Below are positions 14,254-20,000 of a DNA stretch of 20,000 nucleotides, piece by piece. This DNA is from Deltaproteobacteria bacterium UBA2409. Its GTDB lineage: Bacteria; Bdellovibrionota_C; UBA2361; DDRT01. Position 1 is the stretch's first letter; every line of letters begins with the position of its first letter. The stretch is taken from the NCBI GenBank assembly GCA_002343185.1, contig DDRT01000015.1, positions 1 to 20,000 of the forward strand, read 5' to 3'. The notes under the pieces were generated by a model that was not told the origin of the DNA, ran no database searches, and saw only the letters and a program-made list of their open reading frames with translations. The position numbers and the translations under genes are program-made.

Positions 14254-14568
14254 TTACCATTCACCGAATTTGCGCATAAAGCCGCTGGGACCAAAGGGTT
14301 TGGGCTGACGGCGTTCGTGATGTGTAGGCTTGAACAAATGGATCTTGGTTCTATCCAGAAATTCATTTAATCGACTAACAGCAGCACTTGCACTTGAGTC
14401 ATTGTATGGATTCAAAATATCATCAATGTCTTCATCTATCCGCCCCGAATCTACGTAACTATCATGCCTATAAGATTCAGGCAGTCCTTCGTTAATTGTT
14501 CTAATTACAGCTTTAAAATCACTTGCTCGTAATCTTCCTTCACGAAGTTGACTTAATACATGACGCAT
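14254..14568 (-). CDS. Hypothetical 104-aa protein
   Basis: A small charged protein with no signal peptide. The first 40 residues are helical (MRHVLSQLREGRLRASDFKA), the middle is acidic (RIDEDIDDILNPYNDSS), and the end is basic and aromatic (FGPSGFMRKFGEW). The ATG at 14568 has a weak GGTGG 5 nt upstream. The same frame stays open upstream without a start codon to 14727 and looks coding (VFGDVAHGNGCTIRSFSNRI, then NGLKLDDSDVDACYSQGSSG), so the gene may be longer. It may be the second half of a frameshifted gene whose first half is the 60-aa frame at 14694-14876, or begin at a non-standard codon. No family is recognised. Confidence 0.55.
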   Translation of the reverse strand: MRHVLSQLREGRLRASDFKAVIRTINEGLPESYRHDSYVDSGRIDEDIDDILNPYNDSSASAAVSRLNEFLDRTKIHLFKPTHHERRQPKPFGPSGFMRKFGEW

Positions 14569-14693
14569 GTTGCCACCAGAACTACCTTGGCTATAACATG
14601 CATCTACATCACTATCGTCTAATTTTAGCCCATTTATTCGGTTACTAAAGGATCTAATGGTACATCCGTTCCCATGTGCTACATCTCCAAAAA

Positions 14694-14876
14694 CTATTTT
14701 CCAGAATCTACACTTTCGTCCTGAGTTTTAAAGATTAAGGCAACCTTTTCCAGAATCGAAGTCTTTACTTCTTCACTTGCCTCATCCGATATCAATAAGA
14801 GCTCTATTTGGCTTTCAATAATTTCATTTAGAAGTGCGATATTTTCATTCAATTGATCGCCCATATTTCCAACCAT
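14694..14876 (-). CDS. Hypothetical 60-aa acidic protein
   Basis: A small helical, Leu/Ile/Glu-rich protein (LNENIALLNEIIESQIELLL, then ISDEASEEVKTSILEKVALI), possibly a coiled-coil. There are two possible starts, ATG 14876 and ATG 14864, neither with a clear ribosome site. Its TAG follows GGA AAA. A one-base backward slip on the AAAA would carry translation into the long open frame leading to the 104-aa protein. It could therefore be a separate small gene or the N-terminal half of a 14254-14876 gene. Confidence 0.45.
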   Translation of the reverse strand: MVGNMGDQLNENIALLNEIIESQIELLLISDEASEEVKTSILEKVALIFKTQDESVDSGK

Positions 14877-15141
14877 AGAGTGCCGAACTTCTTACTTAAA
14901 AATTTAAAGATACATGCTGGCCAAATTAATCATAGAACTGTCAAATATTCATTTTTTTCAGACTCAGATTAAGTAATAAAGGATATGTAATAGTTCTTAG
15001 ATATTGTAGCACATGTAAATTGCAGAAAAATCGAATAAAATCATTTTATTACAAAATATTTCTTCTTACTAGAAAAGTAGTCCCTCTCCAGATTAGGGAG
15101 TGAATGGTGTTTTAAGGGAGCTCCCCCTCCTCCTCTTGGTT
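14877..15141. other. Non-coding gap between the 60-aa gene and element copy C
   Basis: A+T-rich on the 60-aa gene side. A minus-strand TTGACA (14939-14944) has no good -10 partner. On the other side are the CTAATCTGGAG motif (15086-15096), a 10-bp perfect palindrome GGGAGCTCCC (15116-15125) and a C/T-rich run up to 15140. I see no gene here; an open frame through 15041-15253 is mostly element sequence. Confidence 0.4.
15086..15096 (-). repeat. CTAAYCTGGAG motif (site d)
   Basis: Minus-strand CTAATCTGGAG followed by AGGGACTAC, similar to the extended form at 14198-14223 (GGAGGGAGGGGGGCTAC). Without element copy C it would be about 65 nt downstream of the 615-aa gene. Confidence 0.45.
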
Positions 15142-15274
15142 CCCTTGGAGCCAGCCCTGTTTTGGATTGGGTCATGCTCAAACTGATCAGCCACTGTTTA
15201 TCTAATAGTTTCTTATTCTTATTGAGATTGCTTGAATTTTCGAAAAAGTTCAAAAAAGAGGGTGGCTCCAGGGG
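15142..15274. mobile_element. MITE-like inverted-repeat element, copy C
   Basis: A 133-bp copy starting CCCTTGGAGCCAGCCCTGTT and ending GGGTGGCTCCAGGGG. It keeps the internal blocks shared with copies A and B (TCAAACTGA, TTATTGAGATTG, AATTTTC) but is the most diverged, so it is probably an older insertion. It sits 18 bp beyond the 3' end of the 615-aa gene. No target duplication is seen. Confidence 0.75.
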
Positions 15275-15292
15275 TATCCATCCTATAGTCTT

Positions 15293-17134
15293 TCATTCCT
15301 TTCTCTCATGGAAAACATAGTATTCCGCTAAAGATAATAACGCTTCTAAGTACCATTGAGAGTTAAAGTAATTATACTTTCGAGGAGGATCACCAGGACT
15401 TTCATCATAGAATCCTGGAACAAAGACTTTTTTATTTCGCTCAGGTCCTGATTCTTCCTCGGAAAACAGCACCGATCTCCTTACATGAAATGAGCTCGGG
15501 TAAAAAGTGAACATCATATCCCCGATTTCAGATGCACGAGGGCCTTTACCAGAAATTACTGTTGCCAGATTCCGCAACTCAATGTCGAAGTCATCATCTC
15601 CTAAAGCTACCACTGTAACTTGTTTGTTCGAATCGGAGTGTTTAAGTGCCTTAACTAACTGGGCTAAACATTTTCCGGAGACAATGCTTTCGGAAATAAT
15701 AAGTGGTCTAGAACCAATTACATAACCTCGATACCCATTTTCATCTAATTGGGAAATGGCATTATAGAAAGCTGAGTGGTCTCTTGGGGGAGCTCTTAAA
15801 AAGAAAGTATCCTGGATACCTATTCCTGCTAGATTCAATACCTTTCTGACATATAGTGTTAATGTGCGAGCTGAGAAGTCATCACTTATTAAGCTCGTAA
15901 ATGGTGTAGCCTGGTGAAGTTTGATAATTGCATCAGTAAAAGAAAACAACAGTGGCCGGACTTTTAACAAAAAATCAAGAATTGATCTGCAAGAATATCT
16001 GAGTATGCTGCCTTGATCTTGACAATAGCTACCACTTAAAAGAAGTCCATAAAAATCGAAGCCTTTTTCAGATGCCAGTTGAGGATCCGTTAAAATGTTC
16101 GGGTTTTCAATCAGAAGTTTCCATTCTCTTACAGTCGGAACATCATGATTTCCATATAGATTGAAGCTTTCACGGTGACTAACGGATCTATCAAAATGGT
16201 CCAGTAGAGTGGTATGGATGCCTCGGTACTGAATGTTGGTCTCCCACTCAAACGCAGGTGTTGAGTCTAAATACCGAATTAAATCTTTGAGCGCGTCTCT
16301 AACCCTATTTTTTTCTTGTTCGTTATCATGAAGCTCTACCTCAACAGAATAAAAGTGCACTACATCCCATACTTTAGACCTCAGCGTTGTATGAAATTGC
16401 CTGGTAACGGCTGCAAGCTCATCTGCAGTTAGTTGTTTGCCAGATAATTTTTTTTCTAATTCAGCGATCCTTGATATTCCTAATTCAAGGGCATCCAATG
16501 CCATTTTAATATCAGCGCTAGATTTAATAGTAAGCTCCTCTGGACAGGGATTACTTTTCAAAAATGCTAACTGCCTTCGCTCTAATATTTCTTCTAGGTA
16601 ATCTTTTATTACTTCGCCTGGATAGTAATTAAAATCTTGGAGCAAAAAATTAAGCGAAATGACTGTGAAGTTCTTTGGTTCATTACAGACCTCCCATCTA
16701 TTCGAGTGACTCCGAAATTTATAGCCGTAATTGATATGAGTATCACATATTTGACTTAAACTTTCTAAAAGAAGTCGTTGAGTGCTTCTGTTATAGATTG
16801 GACCAAGCGTTGTTGGTTTAAGAACAGAGTTGAAAAGTCCAATTTCCTTATTGTTGTAAATCTTTATAAGGCTCTGCCTTAGATGTTCTAGTAAAGACAA
16901 GCCAGAAGTACTTTGTTCGCCGGCAAAATGAGAAAGTAAAATTATATCTAATGTAGGAAAATTTCTATGCAAGGCTCTGGTAAGTTTGAACCTATCTAAT
17001 ATCGACTTAGACTGTGCAAGCTTATTGAGGGTATCCGATAGCTCTTCAAGCTGATCAGCGTCTATTAAATTATCTTCTCTTAGACTTCTAGTATGTGTTT
17101 GTTGCCTATCTTTAGATCCAAGCTTAAAGTGCAT
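15293..17134 (-). CDS. Hypothetical 613-aa protein with a faint phosphoribosyltransferase-like segment
   Basis: A large soluble protein with no recognised family. I start it at ATG 17134; an in-frame TTG at 17140 would add two residues, and neither has a ribosome site. Most of the length is helical and charged, with a possible coiled-coil around residues 215-255. Near the C-terminus (about 475-505 counted from 17140) the sequence SRPLIISESIVSGKCLAQLV followed by QVTVVALGDDD has the shape of the ribose-phosphate loop region of type I phosphoribosyltransferases, but with Ser-Glu in place of the usual Asp-Asp and Ser-Gly for Thr-Gly. That likeness is weak and could be chance. It lies between two other minus-strand orphan genes, with motif site e upstream and element copy C just downstream. 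Confidence 0.75.
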   Translation of the reverse strand: MHFKLGSKDRQQTHTRSLREDNLIDADQLEELSDTLNKLAQSKSILDRFKLTRALHRNFPTLDIILLSHFAGEQSTSGLSLLEHLRQSLIKIYNNKEIGLFNSVLKPTTLGPIYNRSTQRLLLESLSQICDTHINYGYKFRSHSNRWEVCNEPKNFTVISLNFLLQDFNYYPGEVIKDYLEEILERRQLAFLKSNPCPEELTIKSSADIKMALDALELGISRIAELEKKLSGKQLTADELAAVTRQFHTTLRSKVWDVVHFYSVEVELHDNEQEKNRVRDALKDLIRYLDSTPAFEWETNIQYRGIHTTLLDHFDRSVSHRESFNLYGNHDVPTVREWKLLIENPNILTDPQLASEKGFDFYGLLLSGSYCQDQGSILRYSCRSILDFLLKVRPLLFSFTDAIIKLHQATPFTSLISDDFSARTLTLYVRKVLNLAGIGIQDTFFLRAPPRDHSAFYNAISQLDENGYRGYVIGSRPLIISESIVSGKCLAQLVKALKHSDSNKQVTVVALGDDDFDIELRNLATVISGKGPRASEIGDMMFTFYPSSFHVRRSVLFSEEESGPERNKKVFVPGFYDESPGDPPRKYNYFNSQWYLEALLSLAEYYVFHERKE

Positions 17135-17208
17135 ATTCAAAGGTTATTTTGATATTTAGCTGTACAAGATAGCTATTATCGACTGGCTAGTAAAATAAAG
17201 TTTGGGTC

Positions 17209-17220
17209 CTAATCTGGAGG
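17209..17220 (+). repeat. CTAAYCTGGAGG motif (site e)
   Basis: Plus-strand CTAATCTGGAGG followed by GATCCACTCCCC, giving a small GGAG/CTCC hairpin. It lies in the gap between the 613-aa and 421-aa genes. The remainder of 17221-17388 holds a short direct repeat (AAATTGTGGCTG, AAATTGTGGGTG near 17351) and no gene. Confidence 0.45.
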
Positions 17221-17388
17221 GATCCACTCCCCTGAAAATGCTCTCCTCTCACCTAAAACTGCTGAATAACACATAGCTTGCAACTTCAACCCATAATCTT
17301 TTTCTCTTCTAATCACACTAACTGACTGAAATACACGCAGTCACTGAGGAAATTGTGGCTGAAATTGTGGGTGTTGGTGGGAACTTTG

Positions 17389-18654
17389 TTACTTAATCTT
17401 ATTATTCAAATAATCTGGAAACGAAATCTCACTAACTTCCCCTTTGATTCTCATCATCCCTTCTAATCGAATCAAGATTGAATCAAGAGTAGCGCTACGT
17501 AACGAACCATCACTGTACATTCTCGCTTCATTAATTACGTGATTAAATACATTCCCTACTAATGAAGAATCTAAACTCGTATTATGGAAGCTAGTTGGAT
17601 ACAAAAACTCAGTCTCTGTAAGAATTTTTTCTCTATTATCAGTTATAGCTTGGTGGAATCCTCGAAGTAGCTCCTGTCCTGCGGCCTCCCCATAGGTGTT
17701 ATAAAATGCATAGAGCAATTCATCTAAGGGCTCCGATGAACTCGATTGATACTCTGTGTTAATATTAAAATCTTTTCGTATCATTTCTATCAGTCTAACT
17801 CCGATGCTCTCCCTTCCATCGTGCAAATAGTTTCTTTTTATTGTCATATTGGCTTCGACATACATGTCCTCAGAGATTCCGGCCTCTTTCAACAATACTC
17901 TAAAATCGGTGAGAGCTTCTAGTGTGAGCTGCTCAGATACTTTAGCGCAGGTAGCCGAAAATGCTTTTTTATAGTCCTTAGGTCCAACACTAGACTTCGC
18001 AAGCTTATCAATCTCCTGGACAAGCTCCCTCATGGTGCGTCTTCTAGGATTTTCCTGCCTAAACTCATCACTCGTCCCTTTTAATAAAGCTTGGCAAATC
18101 ATATGACCAGCGAGCATCGACAATCCACAAAAAGTTGCAACGTGCGCATCCGTAATTGGTAGAATCAAGTTCTGACCCGCAGCAGCTGCCGCAGCCTCTA
18201 TCTCCTTCACTACTAATATTGCACCAGTGAACATGAGCGCTGTGAATGCCAAAGGGCCACTGTAGCTCAACCTTAAAAAATCATTCCTCTCGGTACGATA
18301 ATCCTCCAAATCTGACAACACATATTCTGGATGCCTCAATGCTCGCGCCTGATCCAACCTTTCCTCTATAGATTTGAGAGTGATTTTCTGGTCAGCATCC
18401 AAAACTAGGGAAAGTGACTGACTGTAATGTTCTAAGATTAATTGGAATATCAGTTCTGGGGGAGGTGAATATTCTCCCACGCTGCTTCTATAATTTGATT
18501 CAAGTACATCTCGCCTTGAGGGGAAATGTGCGCCGATTAAAGTAGTTTCGCCTGCGATACGCCCCTGGATTTTTGGATCTTGAAATCGCTCGGTGTCTGG
18601 CCACTCGGTATCTGGAGGCGAAAGTTTGAGGTGTTGTAATATTGCCTGAAGCAT
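17389..18654 (-). CDS. Hypothetical 421-aa protein with two predicted membrane helices
   Basis: No family is recognised. Residues 1-125 are soluble and helical. Two hydrophobic segments follow, about 133-150 (GPLAFTALMFTGAILVVK) and 167-191 (around VATFCGLSMLAGHMICQALL), separated by an Ala-rich turn (EIEAAAAAAG), which predicts a membrane hairpin. The C-terminal 230 residues are soluble, charged and helical. There is no signal peptide and no clear ribosome site. The upstream gap carries two copies of a palindrome, so the gene is probably regulated. Its stop context AAG TAA CAAA is the same as that of the collagen-like gene. It is the first of the run of minus-strand orphan genes. Confidence 0.78.
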   Translation of the reverse strand: MLQAILQHLKLSPPDTEWPDTERFQDPKIQGRIAGETTLIGAHFPSRRDVLESNYRSSVGEYSPPPELIFQLILEHYSQSLSLVLDADQKITLKSIEERLDQARALRHPEYVLSDLEDYRTERNDFLRLSYSGPLAFTALMFTGAILVVKEIEAAAAAAGQNLILPITDAHVATFCGLSMLAGHMICQALLKGTSDEFRQENPRRRTMRELVQEIDKLAKSSVGPKDYKKAFSATCAKVSEQLTLEALTDFRVLLKEAGISEDMYVEANMTIKRNYLHDGRESIGVRLIEMIRKDFNINTEYQSSSSEPLDELLYAFYNTYGEAAGQELLRGFHQAITDNREKILTETEFLYPTSFHNTSLDSSLVGNVFNHVINEARMYSDGSLRSATLDSILIRLEGMMRIKGEVSEISFPDYLNNKIK

Positions 18655-18681
18655 ACATCAATAAAGGAAAACGCTCAGATT

Positions 18682-18733
18682 GTTACCATTAGATATGTTA
18701 TAAATTTTTCAACTGTTACATATGATATGTAAC
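18682..18733. promoter_or_regulatory. Pair of operator-like palindromes upstream of the 421-aa gene
   Basis: GTTACATATGATATGTAAC (18715-18733) has perfect 9-bp arms around one central base. A degenerate copy, GTTACCATTAGATATGTTAT, begins at 18682, exactly 33 bp away (about three helical turns). They lie 28-79 bp upstream of the gene start, where a promoter is expected. Confidence 0.5.
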
Positions 18734-18797
18734 TTCAAAAAATGTCTATAAATAGCCTACCTAGCAGGATAATTATCACTACTAGAAAGACCTTCTT

Positions 18798-18944
18798 ATG
18801 GATAGGAAAATTAAAGACCTCTTTGTAAGTATTTGTAAGCGCTTATTCTTGTTGCTTATTGTGTGGAATTTGGGGTTTTTAGTGTTAAGTTGCTTGAAGC
18901 AAGGCCTGGTACAGTCGAGTTTTTTGAGGAATCACACTGCCTAA
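18798..18944 (+). CDS. Possible 48-aa lipoprotein-like peptide
   Basis: An open frame from ATG to TAA encoding a basic start (MDRKIKDLFVSICKR), a hydrophobic core (LFLLLIVWNLGFLVLSC) and a short tail ending RNHTA. The VLSC could be a lipobox, but the preceding n-region is long and no ribosome site is seen. Its first third is the 59-bp repeat also found at 8735-8793, where the ATG is lost and a stop has appeared. The TAA overlaps the left end of the 104-bp inverted-repeat element. It may be a real small gene or only part of a repeat. Confidence 0.3.
   Translation: MDRKIKDLFVSICKRLFLLLIVWNLGFLVLSCLKQGLVQSSFLRNHTA
18800..18858. repeat. 59-bp repeat, copy 2
   Basis: Ungapped match to 8735-8793, starting GGATAGGAAAAT and ending TTGTTGCTTA. 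This copy has no inserted element after it, so it resembles an unoccupied site for the copy B insertion. Confidence 0.55.
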
Positions 18945-19046
18945 TAAATGGTGCGGGGCTACTATTGCTAAGTCCTTATAAAAACTCCAAAATCAGCTCA
19001 TTTAGGTTCAATATTAGGGGTAGAAAGTAGCCCCGCACCATTTATT
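18943..19046. mobile_element. 104-bp element with perfect 21-bp terminal inverted repeats
   Basis: The left arm begins AATAAATGGTGCGGGGCTAC (18943-18963) and its exact reverse complement is at 19026-19046, around a 62-bp A+T-rich centre. It has no coding frame. Perfect arms this long are typical of a recent MITE-like insertion or a very stable RNA/DNA hairpin. No clear target duplication is visible. The rest of 19047-19162 holds only a weak TGAGTG/CACTCA stem and no gene. Confidence 0.65.
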
Positions 19047-19162
19047 GAAAGAGGGGATACAGAAGATCTTTGAGTGAGAAAAATAAAAGCCACTCAGTAA
19101 GTTCATACAGTTCTATCAGAGAATCTAACAAGCTGTGCGAGATCGAATCCTAATAGTTGTCT

Positions 19163-19675
19163 CTAAGGGGAATGAGAGTAACTTCTTCCATTAACCTTAA
19201 TCTTGGTAAGAGCAGATACTCCTGCAAAGTATCTGGTGTTGGTTAACTTTAATCTTACAACCCTAGATCCATTATTCCACGGGATGAAAAGCCGAATCTT
19301 GCGCGCCTTCTTATAAAGTAATTTGCCATCTGTCCTAAAAAACAGCTGTGTTGAGCCGAGCAAGCGAGGGTAACCGGAAACAGACTCCATCAGATCTTTA
19401 CTGTCACCGAATATTGCTAACACGTAATCAAAAGGAGCTAGCTTGAAGGCTGCAATCGTTAGCTCTCTTACTGCGCCAAGTGAGTCAAATACTTCAACAT
19501 TGAATTGAAAATTACTTAGTTCCGCAATCTGATTGAAGCTACTAAATTCATATGGAAATTTGGAAGCCTCAGCTTCAGAATCCAAAACCATGGATGCCAC
19601 AATCTTAGTAGTTGGCTTGGGGTCTAAGGAATATCCGAAAGTCGTAAAAATAAATAAAACAATTATATATCGCAT
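19163..19675 (-). CDS. Secreted protein resembling the FlaE segment of flagellar hook protein
   Basis: A 170-aa exported protein. The N-terminus MRYIIVLFIFTTFGYSL is a signal peptide. The mature part follows the order seen in the FlaE domain of FlgE-type hook proteins: a PxxTTKI..S..L opening (PKPTTKIVASMVLDSE), an F-P-F-like stretch, then VEVFDSLGAVRELTIAAF (60-77), matching the conserved 'V.V.DSLG..H.LT..F' signature, and later LFFRTDGKLL (111-120), matching 'L.F...G.L'. Real hook proteins are 400 aa or more and carry no Sec signal, so this is a detached domain reused in the periplasm or on the surface, or a chance likeness. AAGGAG lies 6 nt before the ATG. No flagellar genes are nearby. 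Confidence 0.7.
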   Translation of the reverse strand: MRYIIVLFIFTTFGYSLDPKPTTKIVASMVLDSEAEASKFPYEFSSFNQIAELSNFQFNVEVFDSLGAVRELTIAAFKLAPFDYVLAIFGDSKDLMESVSGYPRLLGSTQLFFRTDGKLLYKKARKIRLFIPWNNGSRVVRLKLTNTRYFAGVSALTKIKVNGRSYSHSP

Positions 19676-19790
19676 TTAGAGCTCCTTAACTAAGTGACCC
19701 TATAATAGAATACTAGCCAGTCGGTTCGCTATACTTTTTTAGATCGCACAGATCTCTTAGGCAGGATAGGTTTCTACTTAACGTTTCTCT

Positions 19791-20000
19791 TTAAGCGGCT
19801 TTACCAACCAACTCCCCGATAAGATCTGGTCTATCGTGGAGGACTCTATGACCTGCCCCTGGCACAATTATAAAATTTGGATAGTGCCTAAGGTGATCAA
19901 TGAATTTTTGATCATGTTCTCCAGCTAAAAGATGCACTTGGCTTAAAAACTCCGCATTTCTAAAATCTTTCTGAAGAGCAGGGGAGGCAAGGGTTAAAGA
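19791..20000 (-). CDS. Alpha/beta hydrolase, C-terminal part
   Basis: The last 69 residues of a gene entering from the right edge. The end of an alpha/beta hydrolase fold is clear: VHLLAGEHDQKFIDHL holds the acidic member of the catalytic triad (the Asp in GEHD), and NFIIVPGAGHRVLHDRPDLI holds the catalytic His (in GAGH), followed by a last helix LIGELVGKAA. Spacing between the two motifs is normal. The nucleophile elbow lies outside the window, so the substrate class cannot be told. The stop is 115 nt upstream of the start of the FlaE-like gene on the same strand, with a possible -10 (TATTAT, about 19700) between them. Confidence 0.75.
   Translation of the reverse strand, partial: SLTLASPALQKDFRNAEFLSQVHLLAGEHDQKFIDHLRHYPNFIIVPGAGHRVLHDRPDLIGELVGKAA

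Noticed and set aside
15041..15253. Minus-strand open frame of 70 codons with a Gly-rich stretch
   Set aside because: It is largely element copy C plus the C/T-rich flank, and the Gly run comes from simple sequence.
19058..19110. Terminator hairpin TGAGTG...CACTCA
   Set aside because: The stem is only 6 bp with a loop of about 20 bases and no T-run follows on either strand.

Overview
The window looks like a chromosomal accessory region of a moderately A+T-rich Gram-negative bacterium. Four predicted lipoproteins with clear lipoboxes (2087-5145), an M48-type lipoprotein protease and several Sec-exported proteins support an outer membrane. A DUF6502-type protein and a PEGA-type lipoprotein lean towards a proteobacterium or a deltaproteobacterium-like lineage, but the sequence does not fix the taxon. 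I saw no rRNA, tRNA, CRISPR array, transposase or phage structural gene.

Layout. 1-1265: minus strand, the start of a gene leaving the window plus an orphan 348-aa gene. 1440-1986: a gene broken by one +1 frameshift. 2087-3678: plus-strand pair, M48 metalloprotease lipoprotein and a second lipoprotein. 3671-3823 and 3915-4712: a divergent small lipoprotein and a DUF6502 gene, whose back-to-back promoters each carry one copy of a palindrome, then a PEGA-like lipoprotein (4735-5145). 5211-6734: a 507-aa protein ending in a RelE/HigB-type toxin domain. 6740-7108: a decayed minus-strand gene split by a short inverted-repeat element. 7279-8604: a secreted multidomain protein. 8919-9833: a secreted protein with a collagen stretch and a sponge-type short-chain collagen C-terminal domain. 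10034-18654: about 8.6 kb of minus-strand orphan genes, including a tightly coupled 836-aa/510-aa pair. 19163-19675: a secreted protein resembling the FlaE segment of flagellar hook protein. 19791-20000: the C-terminus of an alpha/beta hydrolase.

The intergenic DNA is unusually structured. It holds three copies of a 121-133 bp MITE-like element with CCCTTGGAGCCA termini (one flanked by an 11-bp target duplication, one inside the decayed gene), a separate 104-bp element with perfect 21-bp inverted ends, a recurring CTAAYCTGGAGG motif between genes, and a 59-bp repeat shared by two sites 10 kb apart.

Starts fall into two groups. Most exported proteins have strong Shine-Dalgarno sequences. Several cytoplasmic orphan genes have none and instead a promoter -10 box 6-9 nt before the start codon, which suggests leaderless mRNAs. 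The best candidates for something undescribed are the toxin-domain fusion, the collagen-like protein, the 836/510-aa operon and the element families.
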